DNA of 64,000 nt from Pannonibacter carbonis (lineage in GTDB: Bacteria > Pseudomonadota > Alphaproteobacteria > Rhizobiales > Stappiaceae), in the NCBI RefSeq assembly GCF_003012935.1, contig NZ_PUDR01000002.1, positions 186,001-250,000 of the forward strand. Direction: 5' to 3'. Shown here in pieces: positions 38,553 through 46,661 of this stretch. The notes beneath the pieces were generated by a model. The model was not told the origin of the DNA and did not search any database. It worked only from the letters and a program-made list of their open reading frames with translations. How positions within the stretch are numbered: position 1 is the first letter of the stretch; each line of letters begins with the position of its first letter. Position numbers and translations under genes: made by a program.

Positions 38553-39317
38553 ATGTTTGATCTCACCGGTCAGAAAGCGCTGATTGTCGGCGTCGCCAAC
38601 GACCAGTCCATCGCCTACGGGATTGCCGCGGCGTTGCGCCGCCAGGGCGCGGACCTGGCCATTACCTATCTGAATGAAAAGGCCGAGCCGCATGTGCGGC
38701 CGCTGGCCGAAGCGCTGGGCGCCGAGATCATCGCGCCGCTGGACGTGCGCAACGGCGACGACACCGATGCGCTGTTTGCCGAAATCGCCAGCCGCTGGGG
38801 CCGTCTCGATACGCTGGTCCACTCCATCGCCTTCTGCCCCAAGGACGATCTGCATGGCCGGGTGATCGATTGCTCCGCCGAAGGCTTCGGCCTTGCCATG
38901 GACATTTCCGTGCATTCCTTCCTGCGCCTGATCCGCAAGTCAGAACCGCTGATGCAGGACGGGGGCACCTGTATGACCGTGTCCTTCTATGGCGCGGAAA
39001 AGGTGGTCGAGCACTACAACGTCATGGGCCCGGTGAAGGCCGCGCTGGAAGCGGTGACACGCTATGCGGCCGCAGAACTCGGCCCGAAGCGGATCTCGGT
39101 GCATGCGCTGTCGCCCGGACCGCTGAAGACCCGCGCAGCCTCCGGCATCGCCGAGTTTGACGATCTGCTCAACGCGGCGGCCGAGCGCGCGCCGACGCAT
39201 CTGCTGGCCACCATCGAGGACGTTGGCGCCTATGCCGCCTTCCTCGCCAGCCGTGAGGCCGCCAACGTTACGGGCGGCGTCCATGCCATCGACGGCGGTT
39301 ACAGCATCATCGGCTGA
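38553..39317 (+). CDS. fabI: Enoyl-ACP reductase (FabI-type SDR)
   Basis: A 254-residue divergent short-chain dehydrogenase. The start region KALIVGVANDQSIAYGIAAAL is the FabI NAD site, followed by LVHSIAFCPKDDLHG and the catalytic Tyr-x6-Lys in HYNVMGPVKAALE. The C-terminus has VTGGVHAIDGGYSIIG. It reduces the enoyl double bond in the last step of each fatty-acid elongation cycle. ATG 38553 has GGGGAG eight bases upstream; a GTG at 38544 overlaps that site. The gene is 11 bp from the DUF3141 gene, so it may be a second, pathway-specific FabI rather than the housekeeping copy. Confidence 0.85.
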   Translation: MFDLTGQKALIVGVANDQSIAYGIAAALRRQGADLAITYLNEKAEPHVRPLAEALGAEIIAPLDVRNGDDTDALFAEIASRWGRLDTLVHSIAFCPKDDLHGRVIDCSAEGFGLAMDISVHSFLRLIRKSEPLMQDGGTCMTVSFYGAEKVVEHYNVMGPVKAALEAVTRYAAAELGPKRISVHALSPGPLKTRAASGIAEFDDLLNAAAERAPTHLLATIEDVGAYAAFLASREAANVTGGVHAIDGGYSIIG

Positions 39318-39328
39318 AGGGAACTCCC

Positions 39329-41761
39329 ATGAGCAACATTTTCGATGCCCTGAACACGCCGAACGGCGATCTGCTGAAGTCCCTGCAGGACGCGACCGCC
39401 TGGTCGCCGAGCGAGCGGATGAAGGTGTTCACCGCCCAGTTTGCCGAATTCTCAGCGATGAGCGAGATGATGCTGCGCGGCACGTCGCGCCATCTCGACG
39501 CGATGGCGCGCACGCACAACGCCCGCACCCGCAAGAGCCTCGACAACCTCACCAAGCTGGCGACAGACCTCACTGCCCGGCAGGCCGAGGGCACACTGGC
39601 CGATGACGTGAAGGCCTATGTCACCGATGCCAGCCAGCGCATGGTGCTGATGCTCGACACGCTGCGCCAGCGCGGCGACATCTTCCTGAAGCATGAGGCC
39701 GAGGGCTGCCCTCCGGTGCTGATCTATGACCACGAGGTGGTTGTCGACGGCAAGGACCTGCCGCATCCCTGCAACTACATGCTGCTGCGCATCCTGCCGC
39801 CGGCTGGCGTGACCATCGATCCGGCCAAGCGGCCCTATATCATCATTGATCCGCGCGCCGGCCACGGTGCCGGCATCGGCGGGTTCAAGACCGACAGCCA
39901 GGTCGGTGTAGCGCTGAAGGAAGGCTATCCGGTCTATTTCGTCGCCTTCCGCCGCGCGCCAGAGAAAGGCCAGACGCTGGCCGACGTGACACGGGCCGAA
40001 GCGGAGTTCGTGCGCGAGGTGACGCGCCGCCACCCGGAGGCCCCGCGTCCGGTGGTGATTGGCAACTGTCAGGGCGGCTGGGCGACCCTGCTGCTGGCGG
40101 CGTCCAATCCGGACCTGACCGGCCCGATTGTGCTGAATGGCGCGCCGGTCGACACCTGGTCCGGTCTCGTCGGTGGCCATCCGATGCGCTACAACGCCGG
40201 CGTTCTGGGCGGCACGATGATGCCGATGATCCTGGCGGACATCGGACATGGCGTCTTCGACGGCGCGCATCTCGTCTCCAACTTCGAACTGCTCAACCCG
40301 GCCCGGACGTTGTTCCGCAAATACGTCGACCTTTACGCCCAGGTGGACACGGAAGCCCCGCGCTTCCTCGAGTTCGAGACCTGGTGGGGCGGCTATTTCC
40401 TGCTGAACGAGGCCGAGATCCGCTGGATCGTCGAACAGCTCTTCGTCGGCAACCGGCTGGCGCGCAACGAGGCGCGGATCGAGCCGGGCCGCAATGTGGA
40501 CCTGAAGGCAATCCGCGCGCCGATCATCGTGTTCGCCAGCCATGGCGACAACATCACCCCGCCGCAGCAGGCGCTGAACTGGATCATCGACACTTATTCC
40601 GATGTCAGCGAGATTCAGATCCGCGGCCAGCGCATCCTCTACATGGTGCATGACCAGGTCGGGCATCTCGGCATCTTCGTGTCTTCCTCTATTGCCAAGA
40701 AAGAGCACAGCGAGATGGCCTCGACGATGAAGACCATCGAGGCGCTGGCTCCCGGTCTCTACGAGATGAAGATCGACAATTATTCCGGCGAGGTGATGAA
40801 CCGCACCTTCACCGTCTCGTTCCACGAGCGGACGCTGGATGACATTCTGGCGCTGGATGATGGCCGTGATGACGAGACGCCCTTTGCGGCCGTCGCCCGC
40901 TGGTCGGAGCAGCAGGCCGAGGTCTATGACACGGCGATCCGTCCCTTTGTACAGGCCGGTGTGACAGAAGCCAGCGCGGAAGCCGGCCGGGTGCTGCATC
41001 CGCTGCGGCTGCAGCGCGCGGCCTTCTCCAGCCGCAATCCGCTGGTGCAGCCGCTGCAGCAGATGGCCGAGAAGGTAAAGGCGGAACGCGCGCCGGCACC
41101 GGCCAGCAATCCGCTGGTCGAGCTGGAGCGGCTGAGCGCCGACCTGATCGAGCAGTCCATCGACATGGTCCGCGACCTGCGCGACACCTGGTACGAGATG
41201 GCCTTCTTCGGCATCTGGGGCACCCCCTGGGCGCGCTGGTATGGCCGCGGCCACGTGCGTCCGCGCACGCTCAAGCGTACTGACGAACTCAGGGCCTTGC
41301 CGGTTGTGCAATCGGCCCTGCGCCGCGTGGAGGAAGGCGGCTTCGTCGAGGCGGTCATCCGCATGCTGGTGCTGCTGGCGGAATCGCGCGGCAATGTGCG
41401 CCGCGACCGTCTGGAACGCTCGGCCCATGTGCTGACCGAGGACGAGCCGTTCCGCTCGCTCAGCGCCGAGGAGCGCGCGATCATCATCCACGAACAGACG
41501 CTGATTGTGGAATTCGACCGCAACGGCGCTCTGGCAGCCTTGCCGAAGCTGCTGAAGACCCGCGAGGAGCGTGATCTTGCCGCCCGCGTGGTGCAGTATG
41601 TCCCTGGCGCCATTGACGAAATGGCCCCGCACACGCTGGACATGCTGCAAAAGTTTCACGACATCCTCGACCTGCCGCCAATTTCCGGCGACGTGACCGA
41701 GGATCCGCTGGACAGGAAGGCGCTGAGCGGCCCGGCCGAGGTGATGGTGGCGGCGAAGTAA
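39329..41761 (+). CDS. DUF3141 family PhaC-like alpha/beta hydrolase with TerB-like tail
   Basis: An 810-residue cytoplasmic protein. A helical N-terminus (1-110) precedes an alpha/beta-hydrolase domain whose nucleophile elbow is IGNCQGGWA, with Cys247 in place of Ser as in PHA synthases. The elbow is preceded by DPRAGHGAGIGG and followed by ASHGDNITPP and HDQVGHLG, the likely Asp and His of the triad. A C-terminal segment (about 650-770) with AVIRMLVLLAESRGNVRRDRLE looks TerB-like. The family is annotated DUF3141 and its reaction is unknown. Acyl transfer or polyester chemistry is plausible from Cys247. It is co-oriented with fabI, 11 bp apart, and follows the FadB-like gene. Confidence 0.8.
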   Translation: MSNIFDALNTPNGDLLKSLQDATAWSPSERMKVFTAQFAEFSAMSEMMLRGTSRHLDAMARTHNARTRKSLDNLTKLATDLTARQAEGTLADDVKAYVTDASQRMVLMLDTLRQRGDIFLKHEAEGCPPVLIYDHEVVVDGKDLPHPCNYMLLRILPPAGVTIDPAKRPYIIIDPRAGHGAGIGGFKTDSQVGVALKEGYPVYFVAFRRAPEKGQTLADVTRAEAEFVREVTRRHPEAPRPVVIGNCQGGWATLLLAASNPDLTGPIVLNGAPVDTWSGLVGGHPMRYNAGVLGGTMMPMILADIGHGVFDGAHLVSNFELLNPARTLFRKYVDLYAQVDTEAPRFLEFETWWGGYFLLNEAEIRWIVEQLFVGNRLARNEARIEPGRNVDLKAIRAPIIVFASHGDNITPPQQALNWIIDTYSDVSEIQIRGQRILYMVHDQVGHLGIFVSSSIAKKEHSEMASTMKTIEALAPGLYEMKIDNYSGEVMNRTFTVSFHERTLDDILALDDGRDDETPFAAVARWSEQQAEVYDTAIRPFVQAGVTEASAEAGRVLHPLRLQRAAFSSRNPLVQPLQQMAEKVKAERAPAPASNPLVELERLSADLIEQSIDMVRDLRDTWYEMAFFGIWGTPWARWYGRGHVRPRTLKRTDELRALPVVQSALRRVEEGGFVEAVIRMLVLLAESRGNVRRDRLERSAHVLTEDEPFRSLSAEERAIIIHEQTLIVEFDRNGALAALPKLLKTREERDLAARVVQYVPGAIDEMAPHTLDMLQKFHDILDLPPISGDVTEDPLDRKALSGPAEVMVAAK

Positions 41762-41807
41762 GGTCGCGCGGCGGGGCGGTGGGCCTTGGTTGGGCGGGGC
41801 TGTCGTC

Positions 41808-42058
41808 CCTGAAATCCGACATCCGTTCGATGTGAAGGACTGGGCTCAGACAGTTCAACCTTGTCGCTGCCTCTCCGCTCCCCTCCCCCTCGTGGGGAGG
41901 GGTTTGGGGGTGGGGGGAACCGACGTAAACCCAAGCTATAGACGTTCCTGACAAGGCGCAGTTCGGATGCCTTGTGATCTGACGACCTCCCGTGCCCCCC
42001 ACCCCTTACCCCTCCCCACGAGGGGGAGGGGGGCTGCGAGGCCTCGACACCGTCTGAC
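41808..42058. repeat. Composite C/G-tract intergenic repeat, copy C (extended)
   Basis: The core, 41868-42050, repeats the two-hairpin composite of 38.2 kb with the spacer motif TTCCTGAC. Its left flank (TTCGATGTGAA through CTTGTCG to GCCTCTCCGC) also matches, in reverse complement, the flank of the copy near 9.9 kb, so the mobile or duplicated unit is at least about 240 bp. It occupies the gap between the DUF3141 gene and the converging ABC permease gene; 42059-42123 holds nothing else. Confidence 0.72.
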
Positions 42059-42123
42059 CGCTCATGAGATTGCACGGCCGCAAGGGGGCAGGGGGCTTGC
42101 CTCAGTTCTGGACTGAGGCGGTC

Positions 42124-42891
42124 CTACGCCCGGTTCTGGCCCGAGCGGTGGGCCCAGCCGGTCATGCGCATTTCCAGGAGTGCCATCAGCGCATACATGA
42201 CGATGCCGAGGACCGCGAGTGCGACGAGGCCGGCCCAGACCAGCGGCACGTTGAACTGCGACTGCGCCGCCAGCATCATGTGACCGAGGCCGGAGTTGGC
42301 GGCGACGTTCTCCGAGATCACCGAGCCGACGAAGGCGAGCGTGATGGCGATCTTCAGCGAGCCGAAGAAATAGGGCATCGAGCGGGGAATGCCGACCTTG
42401 AGCATGATGTCGAGCTTCTTTGCCCCCAGTGCCCGCAGCACGTCCTCCATTTCCGGCTCGATGGTGGCAAGGCCGGTGGCCACATTCACCACGATCGGGA
42501 AGAAGGCGATCAGGAAAGCGGTAAGCACTGCGGGAATGGTGCCAATGCCGAACCAGATGACGAGGATCGGCACCACGGCCACCTTCGGGACCGAGTTGAA
42601 GCCGATCATCAACGGATAGAGCCCGGCGTAGATGGCACGGCTCCAGCCGACGGCCAGACCCAGCAGCAGGCCGCCGACGACCGCCATGGCAAAGCCGAGG
42701 ACGGTGGTGAACAGCGTCTGCAGCGCGTTCTTCCAGATCGCCGGCCAATATTGGTAGGTCGCAACAGCGATGTCGGACGGGGCCGGAAGAATGTAGACCG
42801 GCAGCTTGAGGGCGGCGACGGCCAGTTCCCAGACCGCGAAGAGGCCGAAGGTCCAGAGGAACGGGGCAGCCTTGATCCAGCGGTCACTCAT
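42124..42891 (-). CDS. ABC transporter permease (SsuC/TauC/ThiX-like)
   Basis: A 255-residue inner-membrane permease with six predicted helices. It has the nitrate/sulfonate/bicarbonate-family EAA region ALGAKKLDIMLKVGIPRSMPY, the opening ILPAPSDI and FNSVPKVAVVPILVIWFGIG. It is the third gene of a minus-strand transporter operon and its start overlaps the ATPase stop. Substrate class is organic sulfonate, pyrimidine-like or similar small molecules; the sequence does not decide which. Confidence 0.9.
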   Translation of the reverse strand: MSDRWIKAAPFLWTFGLFAVWELAVAALKLPVYILPAPSDIAVATYQYWPAIWKNALQTLFTTVLGFAMAVVGGLLLGLAVGWSRAIYAGLYPLMIGFNSVPKVAVVPILVIWFGIGTIPAVLTAFLIAFFPIVVNVATGLATIEPEMEDVLRALGAKKLDIMLKVGIPRSMPYFFGSLKIAITLAFVGSVISENVAANSGLGHMMLAAQSQFNVPLVWAGLVALAVLGIVMYALMALLEMRMTGWAHRSGQNRA

Positions 42892-43679
42892 GCGGCAGCC
42901 CTCGCTTCGGCAATGTAACCGCGCAGCTCGTGCACGATGTCGTTGAAGCCCGCTTCATAGGTCAGGTCGATCGGGCGCGGGCGGGGGAAGTCGATGTGCC
43001 GTTCCATGATCACCTTGCCGGGCCGGGCGCTCATGACGAAGATACGGTCGGCGAGATAGACGGCTTCGCGCAGGTCATGGGTGACGAGGATGGTGGTGAA
43101 GCCCTTTTCCGCATGCAGGTCACGCATGACTTGCCACAGTTCCTCGCGGGTGAAGGCATCGAGCGCGCCGAAGGGCTCGTCCAGCATCAGGAGGGCCGGG
43201 TCATGCACCAGGGCGCGGCAGAGGTTGGCGCGCTGCTGCATGCCGCCGGAGAGCTGCCAGGGGAACTTCTGGCCGAAGCCCTTGAGCCCGACCAGGGCGA
43301 GAAGATCTTCCGCCTTTTTCAGATAGGCCTCGCGCTCGCGCTTCAGGCGGCTGCGATGCGGCTGAACGATCTCAAGCGGCAGCATGACGTTGTCGAGCGT
43401 CGTGCGCCAGGGCAGCATGGAAGGGTTCTGGAACGCCATGCCGGCGATGGACACCGGGCCGGCCACTTCCTTGCCCGCCACCTCGACCGTGCCGGCCTGG
43501 GGGCGCATGAGCCCCGTCGCCAGCTTCATCAGGGTGGACTTGCCACAGCCGGACGGGCCGACCACGGCAGCAAATTCGCCCTTGTTGACGGCCATCGTCA
43601 GGCCATCGAGGGCGAGGGTACCGTCAGCCGTGCCGCCATAGGTGAGCCGCACGCCGCGCAAATCGACAAATCCGGTCAC
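42888..43679 (-). CDS. ABC transporter ATPase (SsuB/TauB-like)
   Basis: A 263-residue ATPase with Walker A GPSGCGKST near 41, Q-loop AFQNPSMLPWRTTLDNV, signature LSGGMQQR, Walker B LLMLDEPFGALD and switch His in VTHDLREAV. These match the nitrate/sulfonate family. The start is GTG 43679. It lies downstream of a hairpin separating it from the binding-protein gene, so its synthesis is probably lower than that of the binding protein. Confidence 0.92.
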   Translation of the reverse strand: MTGFVDLRGVRLTYGGTADGTLALDGLTMAVNKGEFAAVVGPSGCGKSTLMKLATGLMRPQAGTVEVAGKEVAGPVSIAGMAFQNPSMLPWRTTLDNVMLPLEIVQPHRSRLKREREAYLKKAEDLLALVGLKGFGQKFPWQLSGGMQQRANLCRALVHDPALLMLDEPFGALDAFTREELWQVMRDLHAEKGFTTILVTHDLREAVYLADRIFVMSARPGKVIMERHIDFPRPRPIDLTYEAGFNDIVHELRGYIAEARAAA

Positions 43680-43708
43680 TGCCCCTCCGGTCGGATCTTC
43701 TTGAACTC

Positions 43709-43747
43709 AAAAAGCCCCTCCCGGCGCCCTTAGGCACTCCGGGAGGG
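43709..43747 (-). terminator. Hairpin between binding-protein and ATPase genes (minus strand)
   Basis: Read on the minus strand, CCCTCCCGG (43747-43739) pairs with CCGGGAGGG (43724-43716) and is followed by TTTTT (43713-43709). It fits a partial terminator that leaves the solute-binding protein in excess over the rest of the transporter. Confidence 0.7.
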
Positions 43748-43765
43748 TAGGAAGTCATGAACCGG

Positions 43766-44776
43766 TTACTTGACGGCGCGCTCGGCGGCCGGCGGCAGAT
43801 AGGCCGGATCGAACACCTTCTCGGCGGCTGGCGGCGTGGCGCTGACACCCATCGAGGTCTGGAGGTATTCCATCGACTTGGTGAGTTTGGCCATGTCGAC
43901 GCCGCCGAAGCCGTTGGCTTTCACCGCCGGAGTGGCGATGGACTGGTCGACCGCCATCTTGAGGCGTTCGATCTCGACGGCCTCGTTCAGCACCTCGTTG
44001 CGCTTCATCACATGCGGGACGGCGGCTGCCGGATCGGCGATCGCGTCGAGATAGCCCTTGGTCAGCGCCTTGACGAAGCCCTTGACGGCCTCCGGGTTGG
44101 CGGCGGCGAAGTCGGTGTTGACCATGACGACGTTGCCGTAGAGGTCGAGACCCTTCTCGGCCATCATGATCAACGCGATGTCATCCTCCGGCACGCCCTG
44201 TGCCTTGAGGTTGATCACCGAGGAGAAGGAGAAGCCGAAGATCGCATCGACCTGGCCCTGGGCGAGCATCGGCTCGCGCACGGGGAAGCCGACGTTCTCG
44301 ATGGTGATCTTCGAGGTGTCGAGACCGGTGACCTTGGCAAAGGCCGGCCACTGGCCGAAGGCGGCATCCGGGGGAGGTGCACCAAGCTTCTTGCCTTCCA
44401 GCGACTTCGGATCGTCGGTGATGCCAAGGCTCTTGCGCCCGATGACGGCGATCGGCGGCCGCTCATAGGCCATCATCACCGCCTTGACCTTGAGGTCGGG
44501 CTGCTTGTCCATCAGCTGGATCAGCGAATTGATGTCGCCAAAGCCCATCTGGTAGGCGCCGGTCGCCACCCGCGGGATCGACTCGCGCGAGCCGGCGCCG
44601 GTGTCGATGGTCACCTCCAGCCCTTCGGCTGCGAAGTAGCCCTTGTCGAGCGCGATGAAGAACGGGGCAGCAGGGCCCTCGAACTTCCAGTCGAGTGTGA
44701 ACTTGATTTCAGTGGCAGCAAAGGCCGATGACGCCGAAAGCGCCAGGCCCATCGCCAGTCCAAAAAGACGCCGCAT
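43766..44776 (-). CDS. ABC transporter substrate-binding protein (NMT1/THI5/SsuA-like)
   Basis: A 336-residue periplasmic protein. The signal peptide ends SSAFAATE, then IKFTLDWKFEGPAAPFFIAL, the NMT1/THI5-like opening, GDINSLIQLM and GKKLGAPPPDA. The family binds sulfonates, pyrimidine precursors, riboflavin or aromatic acids. No thiamine riboswitch was seen upstream. ATG 44776 is preceded by GAGGGG. It heads a three-gene transporter operon transcribed in the same direction as the phosphonate enzymes, but separated from them by 255 bp with its own operator-like sites. Confidence 0.88.
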   Translation of the reverse strand: MRRLFGLAMGLALSASSAFAATEIKFTLDWKFEGPAAPFFIALDKGYFAAEGLEVTIDTGAGSRESIPRVATGAYQMGFGDINSLIQLMDKQPDLKVKAVMMAYERPPIAVIGRKSLGITDDPKSLEGKKLGAPPPDAAFGQWPAFAKVTGLDTSKITIENVGFPVREPMLAQGQVDAIFGFSFSSVINLKAQGVPEDDIALIMMAEKGLDLYGNVVMVNTDFAAANPEAVKGFVKALTKGYLDAIADPAAAVPHVMKRNEVLNEAVEIERLKMAVDQSIATPAVKANGFGGVDMAKLTKSMEYLQTSMGVSATPPAAEKVFDPAYLPPAAERAVK

Positions 44777-44848
44777 GCTGTTCCCCTCTGGTTTTTATGA
44801 GGTTTCACAGCAGAGTGACGCTGATCTGCACAACCGGCAAGCAGGAAA

Positions 44849-44892
44849 AATTGCTGCGCAATTATTGTGCAGTACACTGCATGCATTGCACA
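44849..44892. promoter_or_regulatory. Cluster of palindromes upstream of the NMT1-like transporter operon
   Basis: Three symmetric elements are packed together: AATTGC-TGC-GCAATT (44849-44863, perfect), TGCAGTACACTGCA (44868-44881) and TGTGCA...TGCACA (44866-44892). They lie 75-115 bp upstream of the binding-protein start and are likely operator sites. The regulator is not encoded next door. Confidence 0.5.
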
Positions 44893-45031
44893 CAGCGCAC
44901 CAAAAGATAAAAGAAACCAAGGCGTTGGAGGTGCGTCGCCAAGCAGTTCTGGCCGAAACGGGGTGGCTTGCCGACGATCGCGCCCCTGCGGAGCGCGAAA
45001 AATTCGTGCAGGGCAGGGGCTGGGAACCGGA

Positions 45032-46564
45032 TCAATCGTCGCTGAACGGCCGTGAGACAGGTCCCGATGCGGTCAGTTCGGTGTAGGCGAGCGTTTGGTC
45101 GAGGTGCTGCGTGCGCCAGTCCAGCAGGCGCTCGGCACAGGCCAGCCGCACGGCCTGCCAGGCAGGGTCGTCCGCCAGGTTCCTGAGTTCGCCCGGGTCA
45201 TTGACCATGTCGAACAGCAGAGGTGGCAGACCACCGGCGAAATGGACGTATTTGAACCGCTCATCGCGCAGGACAGCCAGCGACAGCGCACGCGACGGCA
45301 GGCCAAAATGGCTTTCCTGCCGGCCGGACTTGATGTCGCGGAAGTCGAACTCCCACACCACCGCGTCGCGCCAGCGTTCCGGCGCCCGGCCTTCAAGGAA
45401 GGGCCGCAGGGACTGGCCATCCGGCCCGGTCAGCGGCGTTACGCCCAGATAGTCGGCCAGCGTCGGGAAGATGTCGCAAGCGCTGGTAAAGGCGGTCACG
45501 GTCTCACCTCGTGCCCCGTCGGCATCGGGCAGCTTGACCACCAGTGGAATATGATAGCTCTGGTCGTAGAAGCCGCCCTTGCCGAAGCCCCAATGGTCGC
45601 CCATCAGCTCGGCATGGTCGGAGGTGAGGATGATCAGCGTGTTGTCGAAGCTGCCGGCAGCCTTCAGCCCGTCGAACAGACGGCCAAGCTGGGTATCCAC
45701 CTCGCTGATCATGCCGTGATAGATGGCACGGATAAGGCCGTGATCCTCTGCCGACCACTGCTCGGTGCCGCCGCTCGCGCCGGCGAGGAAATGCCCGGCC
45801 CCAACGCGGGCAAGTTCAGCGGCAACATAAGGATGGACATCTGCCTGTTCCGCACGGGTGCCAGGCCGCAGGAAGCCATCAGTGCGCGCCTCGTACATGG
45901 TGTTGTAGGGGGCGGGCACCACGAAGGGCGGGTGCGGGCGCAGAAACGAGATATGGGCAAACCACGGCCGCTCGCCCTCACGCTCCGACAGCCAGCGCAG
46001 GAATTCTCCCGTGAGGAAGGCGGTCTGGGTCTCGTCGGCGCTGTAGGCGGGGGCATCGCGGGTGACGGTGCCCGGCACATGGCCGACCGGAACATGGATC
46101 GTCGACGGATCGTCAATCCGGTGGCCGCGCTCGCGCAGCCAGGACAGCCAGGCCTTCTCATGCTCGGGCAGCAGCACACGGGTCGTGAAGCCCGGCAGCA
46201 CACCTTCATAGGTGGTCAGGTCGGGATCATGGCTGTCCCGGGTGCGGGGATCGGGCGAGACGTCGGTGTAGCCGAACAGGGTCGGATCATAGCCGGCACG
46301 GCGGGCGAGCCGGGCAATGTTGTCGAGCCGGTCGTCCATCGGGGTGCCATTGCGGGTCACCCGGTTGTTCATCTGGGCAAGGCCGGTGTAGAGGCACGCA
46401 CGCGCCGGAGAACAGGGAGCAGCGCCGGCGAAATGCTGGCGGAACAGCACGCCTTCGCGGGCAAGGGCATCCACATTCGGCGTCTTGACTTCACCGTGAC
46501 CGGCACAGCCAAGGGCCGCGCCGCGCCACTGGTCGGCGGTGATCAGGAGAACATTCGGCTTCAT
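45032..46564 (-). CDS. Sulfatase-superfamily hydrolase, phosphonate monoester hydrolase-like
   Basis: A 510-residue alkaline-phosphatase-fold enzyme. It opens PNVLLITADQWRG, with metal-binding Asp11. The formylglycine signature CSPARACLYTG follows, with Cys51 as the residue oxidised to formylglycine and Arg55 behind it. ISFLRPHPPFVVP and the second metal site TSDHAELMGDH are also present. Length and the YDPTLFGYTD / PDPRT region resemble rhizobial phosphonate monoester hydrolases more than classical arylsulfatases. No signal peptide is present, so it is cytoplasmic. It sits behind phnX on the same strand (97-bp gap), suggesting it frees a phosphonate from an ester. An arylsulfatase role remains possible. 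Confidence 0.8.
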   Translation of the reverse strand: MKPNVLLITADQWRGAALGCAGHGEVKTPNVDALAREGVLFRQHFAGAAPCSPARACLYTGLAQMNNRVTRNGTPMDDRLDNIARLARRAGYDPTLFGYTDVSPDPRTRDSHDPDLTTYEGVLPGFTTRVLLPEHEKAWLSWLRERGHRIDDPSTIHVPVGHVPGTVTRDAPAYSADETQTAFLTGEFLRWLSEREGERPWFAHISFLRPHPPFVVPAPYNTMYEARTDGFLRPGTRAEQADVHPYVAAELARVGAGHFLAGASGGTEQWSAEDHGLIRAIYHGMISEVDTQLGRLFDGLKAAGSFDNTLIILTSDHAELMGDHWGFGKGGFYDQSYHIPLVVKLPDADGARGETVTAFTSACDIFPTLADYLGVTPLTGPDGQSLRPFLEGRAPERWRDAVVWEFDFRDIKSGRQESHFGLPSRALSLAVLRDERFKYVHFAGGLPPLLFDMVNDPGELRNLADDPAWQAVRLACAERLLDWRTQHLDQTLAYTELTASGPVSRPFSDD

Positions 46565-46661
46565 TTCCGTCCCTTTGTGCCAGGGCGCGATGCGGCTGCA
46601 TCACGCCCTGAAGTTCCTCGAAGGGCCGGGCGTACCGGGTGGCCGTGACTGCGCCTAACGG

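Noticed and set aside
39452-41659. Minus-strand open frame of about 735 codons over the DUF3141 gene
   Set aside because: Reverse-strand shadow of a strongly supported plus-strand gene; composition is not protein-like.
44777-44860. Possible thiamine (TPP) riboswitch before the NMT1-like binding protein
   Set aside because: No CTGAGA/ACCTGA core or matching stems were seen; palindromic DNA sites explain the region better.
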